Of a stretch of 64,000 nucleotides of DNA, positions 10,358 through 19,954 are shown in pieces. Under the pieces are notes generated by a model, which was given only the letters and a program-made list of their open reading frames with translations, did not search any database and was not told the origin of the DNA. The DNA is from Cyanophora paradoxa. Its lineage: Eukaryota; Glaucocystophyceae; Cyanophorales; Cyanophoraceae. Position numbers and translations under genes: made by a program. Numbering within the stretch: the first letter of the stretch is position 1; every line of letters starts with the position of its first letter. The stretch spans positions 1-64,000 of the forward strand of contig QPMI01000095.1 of assembly GCA_004431415.1 (NCBI GenBank), read 5' to 3'.

Positions 10358-11172
10358 CTAACCTCTTTGTCCAAATCGCTCAATATACATAAGTTTGAAA
10401 TGCTTACCTAGCAATGCTACAAATGGTTCGATTTCCAAGGTCTCCCATGTTTTCTTGTCCTTATTCCATCTGCAATCTAATCCTTTTGCGATATCTTTTT
10501 TAAGATAAGGCACCTGAAACCCAGCAACCAATGTATTTGTTGTACTGAGTTCTGCATACATTTCAATCAATGCAGATCGGCCCTCTCTGAACCTCTCTAT
10601 ATCATCTCTGCGAAGATTATCCATTTTCGGAATAAATTGGTTGCACCAAATCAGGAAAAGATTAACTGCATGTTTATTCCTTGCTCTTTCTTGTTCTAAT
10701 TCTCTCTCTCTTCGCTCTCTTTCTTCTAATTCAAGCTGCCTCTTTCGAGCTTCCTCTTGTTTTTCAAGTTCTCTTTTTCTTTCCAGTTCTTCTTGCTTTA
10801 AAGCGATTCTGCACTTATTACAGAAATTATCCTTTCGGTTTTTATGCCGATCTCCACATCTTTCACATATATCTTGACCTCTGGCACCCTTCGGAATAAA
10901 TCGTAAAATGCAGCAATTCCCAACAATGACCACAATCTTTTATTAACATGCAGAATATAGCATTGCTCTTTAATTGGATGATCACAGGCGCAATGCTCAG
11001 ACTCTGGAGGCAGGTCATAGTCACTTAATCCATATTTTGCAAGCTTTGCCCAAAGAGGGAGCGGTTTCCTGTTACTTCCAAGAGCAACATAATCATTGAA
11101 GTTATCAGATCCACAAAGCAACATTAAAGCCGCTTTGAGCTTTTCCAGGCAATACGATTTCTTCTCTGCCAT
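10358..11172 (-). pseudogene. Zinc-ribbon, coiled-coil and DUF5710-like protein, one frameshift
   Basis: The N-terminal part starts at 11172 (MAEKKSYCLEKLKAALM) and contains CDHPIKEQCYI. The continuation with VGNCCILRFIP and then CERCGDRHKNRKDNFCNKC is in another frame, so a single frameshift near 10905-10920 splits one gene. The C-x-HPI-x-CYI...VGNCCI signature with a following zinc ribbon recurs in large DNA virus proteins of unknown function (recollection, to be checked). A long Glu/Arg coiled coil follows (about 50 residues), then a C-terminal module (VPYLKKDIAKGLDCRWNKD) that fits DUF5710. Element B carries a stand-alone DUF5710-like protein at 53033-53395. Function unknown; probably nucleic-acid-binding. 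Confidence 0.6.
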
Positions 11173-11218
11173 TGTCCTTTTATATATATAGAAGATATTT
11201 CTTTAAGTAGTTTTCATC
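11173..11218 (-). promoter_or_regulatory. Promoter-like motif upstream of the zinc-ribbon/DUF5710 gene
   Basis: On the minus strand, ACTACTTAAAGAAATATC is followed by TTCTATATATATAAAAGGAC and the start codon. It is almost identical to the motif before the primase-helicase gene, including the spacing to the ATG. Confidence 0.65.
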
Positions 11219-11280
11219 AAATTTTGTGTTCAGAATTCCCCATTTAAAACCTCCCTTTTAGTAGGAACAAGTTAGGAACT

Positions 11281-14200
11281 ATGCCCCGAATTAGCAACAG
11301 ACTCATTAGAGAGAAGAAATGGGAACTTATGGATTACTGGGAACACTGTATGCAGCCCATGAAATCACAGAGGCTGAATATGACCGGGAAATCGGATTTA
11401 TTTCAAGGGGCAGACCCACTTTAGCAAAATTAACCAGAAAAGCCAATAACCTCTATGACAAAGTTGAGACTCTTGATGAACTCGATCGCCTGAGGCAAAT
11501 AGAACCAGAGCAGAAGATGGAACAGCCATGAATGAATTATATCGCTGGCTCACATACAGAGCCAGAAGGGAAGTTGTGGTAGATGTGATTGAATATTTAG
11601 ATAGAATTGCAACCTCTCTACCAAAACGTTTAAGAGATAGTCTGGATCAATTCAGGGCAATCAAAGTTCGCTTGTCGTTTATCTGCAAGTTCGTAAAAGT
11701 CAGCAATCCACAGGTTTGGATATCGAAATACATTTACAGCGATTATTTTGTATTAACCAAATCGAGAAATATTCGAACTGAGCTGAATAAAGCAGCCCAA
11801 ATGTGTCAGGAACAGATGAATGTTGTTGATAGCTATCGATTGGAGAGAATCGAAATGCTAAGAGTTGCTATTATGAGTTATGCCCCAACTGGTGGCTGCT
11901 ATGTTAAAACACCAGAATCAATTGCAGCCAAGAGAGCCACAGTGAATATTCGAAATATTGATGATTCTTGCTTTGAAAATGCCATTTTGGCATGGATCCA
12001 TAGGAAAGATGTAAATTCCCACAAGAGAAGTGAGCTTACACAATATCGCAAATGGAAATACTCACCAACCACATACAATCCTTTGGCTCTCAATTTCGAC
12101 AATATCCCATTCCCTGTTCCTTGTGATGCTGAAATCATTGATAAATTCGAATCTCAAAATGCAGGCATCAGCATAAACATATTTGGAATGGATGGAGATG
12201 TTATATATCCCCTACATCAATCCAGCAACCCAGGCAGAAAGCAAAAGATTAATCTAATGCTCATTCATGATGATGAAGGGAATGGTCACTATATTACTAT
12301 CATGTCCCTTTCAAGACTTCTCAGAGTTGCCCTTGATAAAACCAAGGATCAAAAGTTACACTACTGTGATACATGCTTATCTCGATTCAGGTCTGAGGCT
12401 AAACTCACTGCTCATGTGACTCAAACAGATGCATTGATTGGAGACTCTCAAAGGAATCACCCCTAAGCCTGACACCACAATAGAGTTTGGACTGAAAAAC
12501 CTCAGGAAAACTGTCTGGCTTCCTGTTGTGGTTTACTGCAAGATTGAACATAGAAGCATCCCCATTGATGCATCGAAATCCAAGAGGAAGTCTCAGCAGT
12601 CAACATTAGAATAGTCACTGGGGCAGATGTTCAGGAGTTTCGATTTGAGGGTCAGGATCCAATGGAGGTCTGTTTGAATGCTTGAGTCCAAAGCAAGAGA
12701 GCTAATCGATTTCCTGTTCACCAATATTCCCATGAATGAACTCACAGATGAGCAAAAGGCTATTTACAGAGCTACCAAACACTGTTACCTTTGCAGTGAG
12801 AGGTTCACCAAGGAAAACTTCAAATGCAGGGATCATGATCACCACACAGGTAATTACATTGCACCTGCATGCAGAAACTGCAATCTCCATAGGAGAATCT
12901 CAAAGCAAACAAAAGTAGCAGTGGTTGTTGACCAAATGGATGACTGTGGGACATTCATTTTCAGAAAAATAGCAGGCATGGGTGATAAAAAGCGAATCGA
13001 AATCCTTTCGAAAAACTTTGATCAATACCTTTCATTGCAATGGGGTCTTTACAAGTTCATTGATGCAAGTAATTTTATGGACTTTGGGGCTGCTGATGTA
13101 GATGACTTAATGGACAAATTCCAAGCCTTCAGAAGGCTTTCACACTCAGTATATGGATTGGACCCAGTTCATTATGTATCTGCACCTGGGTTATCTTGGG
13201 ATGCTATGCTTAGGACCACCAAGGCAAAAATAGAGCTTATAAGTGATGTAGAGCAATACGAATTTGTTGAGAGGGGAATCAGGGGTGGCTTTGCAACAAT
13301 GCCTTGTAGGTATGCTGAGGCTGATGGTGAGAACTCCCATATTATGCTGTTTGATGCTAACAACTTGTATGGCTACTGCTTGAGTCAGCCAATCCCAGTT
13401 GGTGATTTTAGATGGGAGACCGAATTCAACCCACAAGATAACAGATCCAGTTTCCTGGAAGTTGATCTGGATTACCCAATTAGGCTATTTCTAGATCACA
13501 GTGATTTCCCTCTAATTATTAACAAGAAAATAGTAGAATATGCAGAATTATCACAATATCAAAAAAGCCTATTGGATCTCTCAGGAGAAGAGCTTGATAA
13601 GACCCCTAAGCTAACTGCAACCTTTGGTTCTGTGACCAACTATGTGATTTCTGAGCCTCTTCTACAGTATCTGTTGGACAAAGGGGTGAAACTAAAGAAG
13701 GTTCACAGGGTCCTATCATTTACTGTGGCTCCTGTAATGAAACCCTACATTGAGCTGAATACTGAGATGAGAAGGAAAGCAGTGAATAAATTCGAGGCTG
13801 ATTTCTATAAACTCATGAATAACTCAATCTATGGGAAATGCATTGAATCTTGCAGAGGTAGATCTGTGGTTAAGATTGCAAACAGTGAGAAACTGTTTAT
13901 GAAATATGCAGCCTCCCCATTGGTGAAATCAACAAGTCCCATAAACGAAAAAGCAGTTGCCTTTGAGTTTTACACAAAGCATGTGAAGCTAGATAAGCCA
14001 GTTGCTATTGGGGCTTATGTTCTGGATGCAGCCAAACTGCATAACTACAAGTTCTTCTATGATACTGTAAGGTCCCAATGGTCCAAAGCCAAGTTACTAT
14101 TCCATGATACTGATTCCTTTTGTCTATATATCGAATCTCAGACCCTCCAAAAAGACCTAGAGAATATATCCTTTAATCTGGACTTAGGGGGATCTAACAG

Positions 14201-14519
14201 AATGACCCCAGGTAAATACAAAAATGAAATGCCTGGCTCTGCTATATTGGAGTATGTGGGTCTGAGAGCTAAAGTTTACAGTTTCAGAACTGCTGAGATT
14301 GAGAGGAGTAAGCTCTCTGGGACTTCAACTGAGGAACTCCAATTTAATGATTTTAAACAGTGTTTATTTGCAGGTATCAGCAAGACTGTGACTGCAAAGC
14401 AGAAAAGAAGGGCAGATCACACAATAATAGACACTGTGAGTAGAAGGGTTGCCCTAAACTGCTTTGATGCAAAGAGATACATCTTACCAGATGGTATTAA
14501 TTCTGTTCCTTTTAATTAA
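11281..14519 (+). pseudogene. Protein-primed DNA polymerase B (Polinton type), frameshifted
   Basis: The start at 11281 (MPRISNRLIRE) matches MPRPSNRISKN of the intact element B polymerase; a frameshift follows at about 11318. The N-terminal region includes NIRNIDDSCFENAILA, equivalent to NPKNEDQECFRHAVK in B. Frameshifts also fall near 11525 and 12450-12680. The C-terminal 613 residues are uninterrupted and hold the zinc/HNH-like CRDHDHHTGNYIAPACRNC segment, polymerase motif A (DANNLYGYCLSQP), motif B (KLMNNSIYGK) and motif C (DTDS). Where B has exonuclease motif I (ADFE) and motif II (HNLKGYDGHY), A reads CKIE and DQMDDCGTF, so proofreading residues appear lost. This family copies linear DNA from a terminal protein. 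Confidence 0.85.
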
Positions 14520-14522
14520 GAG

Positions 14523-15907
14523 ATGCCAGCAACTGGAAGAATAGTTAGGAGAACCACTGAGCAACTACAAGGTAACCTACTGCCTATCACAGTTCCCAAG
14601 GAGGAAAAGGAGAATCTCGAATTGTAAAAAAGTCAGAGATGAAAGAGCTTGTCCCAGTAGAGATCCCAGTTGCTATTGCAGTGAAAGAAACCAGCAAGAT
14701 TGCCAAGAGATTCTATGATGTGAGAACTGGTTACAAAGGGCTTCAAGCTATGAGGGCTGAGTTACCTGATGAATCCTATAAGCAGTTGCAAGAGTTCTAT
14801 AAAAAACAAGAAGTTGTTCAGATCAATGCACCTGCTATATCTAGGAAGAGAGATCCCATGGTCCCAATTAGGCAACCCCTTGATACCTATGTGATTGATT
14901 TGCTCTTTTTCCCAGCTTATAAGAAACAAAACAATGGCTATGATACCTTTATGACTGCAATGGAATCTACACTGAGAACTGGGTATATCATACCTATAAG
15001 GGATAAATCAGCTCTCACTACATTGGCTGCATTTAAACAGCTTGAGATGAGAGTAGCAAGACCCATAGTAAAAGTTCAATCAGATGCTGGGAGTGAATTC
15101 CAAAATCGAATATTCCAGGAGTATCTATCTAGTAAATACATAGAACACCAAGTGAGTGGAACTGCAGACCACAGAAGCCAAGGTCGAATTGAAGCCTTTA
15201 ACAAGCAGATTAAGAGACTGATCACAAACTACTGCATAGCCAATAATACAGCTAGATTCTTTGATGTGTTAGGTGATATTGAGTATAATTACAATAATAC
15301 AGTTCACTCAGCTACTAAGATGAAGCCAGTTGAAACTACAGAGGAGCATTATAGGTATATAGTGGGATTAGAAGATGAAAGATTCAAGAAATCAATAGCT
15401 TACCTTGATACCATGCAGCCTGGCATGTTTGTTAGAGTGAAAGTTGAGAAGAACCCCTTTGCTAAACAGGGTAACAATTGGTCTAGGATGGTTTACACTG
15501 TTGATAGTAGGGAAGGCTTTAAGTTTAAGCTAAGGAGTCCCACTGGAGAGATCATAGATAACAGGTTTGCTTTCCATGAGCTTTTGCCTGTGAATGCAGT
15601 TGAGTATCTGGAAACCCCTACAGTAGATGCCTTAGAGCAAGCTAAAGAGGAAGCTAGGGTTGATGCTGCTATAAGGAGAGAAGGCATAGAAGCTGCTAAT
15701 GAAGTCCCAGATAAGCCTTTGATAGAGGCTAGGAAGGAGAAGGCTGGGAAAGTTAATAGGGAACTCAAAAAGCTCACCATAGCAGGCACACAGAAACTTT
15801 CAGAAGTGAATAGCCAGAGATGGTATAGTGACTTTCAGACTACTAAGGAGTCATATACAGCCCCTAAACCACAAAGAACACTAAGAGAGAGGACCAAAAC
15901 TAGCTAG
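14523..15907 (+). CDS. Retroviral-type (rve) integrase, D-D-E
   Basis: The main frame (14639-15907) gives 422 residues. The catalytic triad is visible: YVIDLLFF, SDAGSEF and GRIEAFNKQIK, with 35 residues between the second Asp and the Glu, as in rve integrases. C-terminal to the core is a small SH3/chromo-like beta region (MFVRVKVEKNPF...FKFKLRSPTG), then a charged tail. An ATG at 14523 with MPATGRIVRRTTEQLQ probably is the true start, joined by one frameshift near 14625. It follows PolB directly, the same order as in element B. The enzyme would insert the linear element into host DNA and make the short target duplication. Confidence 0.85.
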
Positions 15908-15984
15908 TTTGCTAGCCGAAAACTCGTTTTTTCCAAATATATGTATGACTGATATACATATATGCATATGATATACACATTGTC

Positions 15985-16240
15985 TTGTAGATCTTTTCAA
16001 GCGCTTCACAGCGATATGCAGAACGTTGCGATTTGATAATCTGGTGATGAGATACAAGCGTTTGAAGATGCCGATTATCGATTTTTCGAGATTTCGGAAT
16101 GATGCATCATAATGATGTAATAATGATGTATCATAAACACATAACATATATATATCGCCGTGATCGTCATGATCTCCCGAGTTCGATGGTGTGTCATATA
16201 TATCATATACATATGCATCGTCATTATGACATCATTTCGT
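15985..16240. repeat. Non-coding block conserved (inverted) in element B
   Basis: Two stretches match element B on the opposite strand. One, with TACAAGCGTTTGAAGATGCCG, matches 43100-43190. The other, with ATCGCCGTGATCGTCATGA...CTCCCGAGT and CATATGCATCGTCATTATGAC, matches 42610-42740. Both are non-coding in both elements. Conservation between two divergent elements suggests a cis-acting element or RNA. Confidence 0.7.
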
Positions 16241-16392
16241 AACATAACACGTCCGTCATCGTCTTTTTTCCGCAGCGAACAGATAAGTGAACAGTTAACG
16301 AGACAACTATTGTAATAGTGTACTGCAACAACAATTGAAAACAAGATATGCGGGAAAGCTATTGAAAGACAATGAAGCAAATTGCGAACAAT

Positions 16393-16485
16393 TAAGTGAA
16401 CAGTTAAGTGGACACCTGTTGGGAGTAGGCAGTGTCTACTCGTTTATCGTGAAACGGTGTCCACTTAACTGTTCATTTAACTGTT
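16393..16485. repeat. Long palindrome
   Basis: The arm GTGAACAGTTAAGTGGACAC is followed after about 35 bases by its inverted complement GTGTCCACTTAACTGTTC. A partial extra copy of the arm (AGTGAACAGTTAACGAG) lies at about 16285-16305. It is a potential cruciform or origin-like structure. Confidence 0.75.
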
Positions 16486-16920
16486 GACGAAAACCCATGC
16501 ATTATGACATCATATCATTAAACCACATACAAAACACTAAAATGCATGTATCTCTTCACCAACTCATCATGTGACAAAACCAAAAACAGATTCGGAATCC
16601 TCTTAACGAGGCCTGCCTGACGATGTAAGTATCATAGGCTCAATAATTCATATGTTTATAAGCATCTCCCCTTGATTCCCCCTATTATATAATATTTATA
16701 TTAAAGTGGACTCAAGGTTGACTCATATTAATCGTAAAAGTAGTAATAGTATATGGATTTTGTTACGAATTCAATGCAAGGGTTGACTAAGTGGGTTGAG
16801 TTGACTCAAATTTCACAGGAAATAACAATGAATCAGAGTATAAAATGCATTTTTTGAATCAACTACACCAACTAACACTGAGATTTTCACAATATATGAG
16901 GTCCTTACTGAATATGGTTT

Positions 16921-17013
16921 GTGTGACAGGTGTGACAGGTCTATCCCAAAGTTTTCTATAGCACTAAAATGAACTCTCAAAAGTTTGGGATGGACCTGTC
17001 ACACCTGTCACAC
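16921..17013. repeat. Hairpin repeat copy 2 (GTGTGACAGG family)
   Basis: The left arm GTGTGACAGGTGTGACAGGT and the right arm ACCTGTCACACCTGTCACAC are exact inverted complements around a loop of about 50 bases. It is preceded by CTTACTGAATATGGTTT, also found before copy 3. Confidence 0.9.
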
Positions 17014-17117
17014 TCGATTATTTCATTTGTTTATTTAAGTAGAATTACATAGATAAACTTCTTTCATATTGTTACTGAGTTTTTCATTATAAAAGAGGAT
17101 CTTACTGAAAATGGTTT

Positions 17118-17210
17118 GTGTGACAGGTGTGACAGGTCTATCCCAAACTTTTCAATAACCTAAAAATGAACTATCAAAAGTTTTGGATAGACCTGTCACA
17201 CCTGTCACAC
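17118..17210. repeat. Hairpin repeat copy 3 (GTGTGACAGG family)
   Basis: It has the same arms as copy 2 and the same upstream CTTACTGAAAATGGTTT. Copies 2 and 3 are spaced 197 bp apart and appear to be a tandem duplication including flanking sequence. Confidence 0.9.
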
Positions 17211-17461
17211 CCAATTATTTCAAAAAACCTAAGGGTCCCCCCTTAGACTCAACAAAACAATGATAAAATCATATAAGTTTCATGTATAATTACGATTGGA
17301 TTCAATAAGAGATCGATTTGTTTTATTTAACAAATGAATCATTTATGGATCTTAATCGAGTTTAGCGATATATTTCCGATTAAATGAATTAAATTTAATT
17401 AAATTTAATCGAGAAAGTACATGAATATAATATCGATTAAATCAATTAACAAAAAGACCAA

Positions 17462-17749
17462 TCACACATAGTAAAATGCGGAGTTTTAACCAGAGGCAAG
17501 ATCTAATTGAGATTCAGTTATATTATTCGGAAATATATACAGATTATCGATTAACTCAGTAAGACTAATCGGAAAATAAGAGAAATTTACGATAAAATAT
17601 CGAAAAGAATACAAAATAATCGAAATAATTGAATATTCGATAAGATATACACAGATTATCGATTGATTGAAATAGAATATACGAGATATATCAACAAAAT
17701 CAATTAAGATTAAGCCGAGGGTTAAAACTCCGCATTTTACTATGTGTGA
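17462..17749. repeat. 30-bp inverted repeats bounding 288 bp at the right edge of element A
   Basis: The sequence TCACACATAGTAAAATGCGG with ten further bases (17462-17491) is repeated exactly in inverted orientation at 17720-17749. The interior is AT-rich and full of ATCGATTA-like words. The right copy abuts GC-rich LINE sequence, so it is probably the terminal repeat of element A, with an extra inverted copy inside; the alternative is a 288-bp MITE inserted at the boundary. I see no clear target duplication. Confidence 0.6.
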
Positions 17750-18829
17750 CCCCGATCCCGATCCCGGCGCCCCGGCGCCCGATGCCACCCCGGAGGCGGA
17801 AGCGGTGTACCCGGCTGTCGTTAGGCGGCTGCGGGACGCTGCGCTCCTCACTCCCCTCGATCCGCTGTCGCTCGAAGAAGCAGCCCTGCTTGCCCCTTGC
17901 CTTGATACCGCACCCGCCCCCCTCTGCGCCCCGACCCAGGGCGAGTACACCGCTCAGGAAGTGGGGGAAAGCCTCAAGGAGATGAATAAGTCCACTGCGC
18001 CGGGCGAGGATGGCATGACCGTCCGGTTCTACCTTAAGTTCTGGACGTAATAGGCCCCATTATCGCCGAGAGCTACAACTGCGCGCGCGCCCTAGGAGTG
18101 CTCTCGGAGCGCCAGCGCATGGGACTCATCCAGCTGCTCTATAAAAAGGGTGACCGCGACCGGATCCAGAACTGGCGCCCCATCACGCTACTGCAAATTG
18201 ATCGCCGCCTCTACGGGGCGGTCTTGGCGAAGCGGATCGCCCCCGCGTGCCAGCACACGATTAGCTCGGTCCAAACGGGCTTCATGCCCGATCGAAACGG
18301 CGCGGATAACGTCTGGCAGATGCAGTCCGTCATCCGCTACGCCGCCCGCGAGGGCAAGCATATCGTCGTCTTAAACACGGACTTTGAGAAAGCGTACGAC
18401 CGCGTCGAGCACATCTATGCGCTGCGCGTTCTCGCGATTCAAGGCTTCCCCGCGGAATTCCTCCAGGACGTTCGCGCTGCGATCAAAGGCGCGCGATCAA
18501 AAGTGATGCTCAACGGCGTCGTCGACCCCGATCCCATCCAAATCACACGGAGCGCGATGCAGGGCGACCCGTTCGCGTGCATGTTCTTCAATACGCAGCA
18601 AGAGCCGACGACGCGCGCGATACTAGCAGACCCCGAGATAACCGGCGTACCGGCGCCCGGGAATCCCGGGGTCGAATCCAAACTGAATCAATACGCCGAC
18701 GACGCGGCGCACACGATCCTGATCGACCCGCAGTCGCCTGATCCCGGCAAACCAGTACGGAAATGCCTCGGCACGTACGCCAAGGCGGAGAAGTACAACG
18801 GCTCGTGCCTCAGCCTAAGCAAAACGGAA
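17750..18829 (+). pseudogene. LINE reverse transcriptase, N-terminal and catalytic part
   Basis: The segment before the RT reads MNKSTAPGEDGMTVRFYLKFW, like the K-x-x-x-PGPDG start of LINE RTs. One frameshift near 18047 separates it from the core (18098-18829). The core includes NWRPITLL, the FEKAYDRVEH catalytic Asp segment, a QGDPFA motif and the YADD box (QYADDAAHTIL). The frame ends at LSLSKTE, where the CACTA element interrupts what should continue EGM, a common LINE pattern. RT copies element RNA into DNA at the target site. Confidence 0.85.
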
Positions 18830-19954
18830 CACTAGTGGAGGGGGGGGTCCCGGGAGATCAGCTGGAGAATACGAAATCAAATCTCCACTAATCTCCATTT
18901 CCGGACTATAGAGGATTTCTGGAGATTAACACGAGACTACCTGGAGATTAAACCGAGACTAATTGGAGACTTGATGTGCACGCAGGTGCAGAATTCCTGG
19001 AGATTAGATGCCGTATTCTTGGAGACTCTTGGGAGACTACTCGGCCCCCACTAGGAGATCCTCTGGAGACTAGAAACCATACTTTCAAGAGATCAGTTAG
19101 AGACTAAATATCCGAGTTCCCCAGAGAATAAGCGGAGAATGGACATCGTGATATCTTTTAGTACAGGTATCGGTACAAACATTGCGGTTACATATACAGC
19201 TGGTCTGCTGTACAAATACATCATGCGTTGCATGAGCTGATGAAAAGAAACTCTGTTCTTGAAAGTTGGCTGGCTGTACATTGGCTGTAGGATCTGCGGC
19301 AGCCGGGACGGGAGCCGCACAAGGCAGATCCGAAGAGGCGGTTCTGGCGCCCTCTCTCTGGATGCTTTGTCAGCTTCGACATGCCAGACGCTAACGCCTG
19401 GGACGTTGAGTTCATCTACGTCAAGGACATCGTCCACCACATCGTTGTCAGCGAGTGCGAAGGTGACCAGCCTGGCAAGTTCAACATGGGTCGGTTCTAT
19501 GCCGTCTGGAAGAACCTCGTGTAACATTTGTAGTTGTAACGTTTAATACCTCTGCAACATGTACAGTGTAATACCGTAATGTTAGTTGCTGTCGATCAAG
19601 GCGAGCTAGCTCAGCTGTACATGTACCACTACTTTTTCACAATTGCAATCCTATTTGGATATCAATCATGAGAGCTCGGTCTCGGTTTGGTTAATATAAA
19701 TAGCTACGTATACGTTTATATACAGGAATGCGAACTAGATATAATTCTCTGCAAAGTCTCCAGCCAAGGCGCGGAGACTTGCTGGAGAGTGGCTCTATAC
19801 AAGTCTCCAAAGAGTCTCCAAGCGGATATTAGCTGGAGACTACAGCTCAGGAAATACTCCATCTAGTCTCCTGAAGCCCCAAAAATGCGTTAGTCTCCAG
19901 CTAGTCTCAGTCTATTCTCCAGCTGATCTCCCGGGACCCCCCCCTCCACTAGTG
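18830..19954. mobile_element. Non-autonomous CACTA (EnSpm-type) DNA transposon
   Basis: The 1125-bp element starts CACTAGTGGAGGGG and ends with the exact inverse, TIRs being identical over about 42 bases. It is flanked by the 3-bp target duplication GAA (18827-18829 and 19955-19957), as expected for the CACTA superfamily. Removing it restores the LINE frame (KTE-GM). Both subterminal regions contain many GGAGACT/GGAGATTA repeats in both orientations, the typical transposase-binding arrays of CACTA elements. No transposase is encoded. Confidence 0.9.
19289..19524 (+). pseudogene. Possible captured host exon inside the CACTA element
   Basis: An open frame of about 78 codons between the subterminal repeats ends with GQ-free, protein-like sequence (FDMPDANAWDVEFIYVKD, then GRFYAVWKNLV and a TAA stop). 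It is unlike the repetitive flanks. CACTA elements often carry captured host gene pieces. I do not recognise the family and see no start codon. Confidence 0.35.

Larger units (their letters stand above)
15908..17461. other. Non-coding, hairpin-rich terminal region of element A
   Basis: There is no credible gene in these 1.55 kb. The region holds a block shared with element B (15985-16240), a 90-bp palindrome (16393-16485), two copies of a hairpin repeat (16921-17013 and 17118-17210) and AT-rich sequence with many TAATCGA/ATCGAT words like those in the TIRs of element B. It probably contains terminal, origin or packaging sequences. Confidence 0.6.
1..17749. mobile_element. Element A: decayed Polinton/mavirus-like endogenous DNA virus (left end outside window)
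   Basis: This is an AT-rich block whose genes match the Polinton/Maverick/mavirus toolkit: double-jelly-roll capsid protein, minor capsid proteins, FtsK/HerA-type packaging ATPase, SF3 primase-helicase, protein-primed DNA polymerase B and retroviral-type integrase. It also carries a patatin-like lipase. Most genes have frameshifts or stops, so the copy is inactive or the sequence is error-prone. The right edge is placed at 17749, where AT-rich DNA ending in a 30-bp terminal-repeat-like sequence meets the GC-rich coding sequence of a LINE. No matching left end is in the window and no target duplication can be checked. I found no adenovirus-type maturation protease. Confidence 0.8.

Noticed and set aside
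17462-17749. Independent MITE at the element A/LINE border
   Set aside because: Not excluded, but no target duplication is visible and the interior resembles polinton terminal sequence, so I prefer an end of element A.
18830-19954. Six-base target duplication ACTAGT for the insertion in the LINE
   Set aside because: ACTAGT is palindromic and belongs to the TIR; the 3-bp GAA duplication restores the LINE frame and fits CACTA termini.
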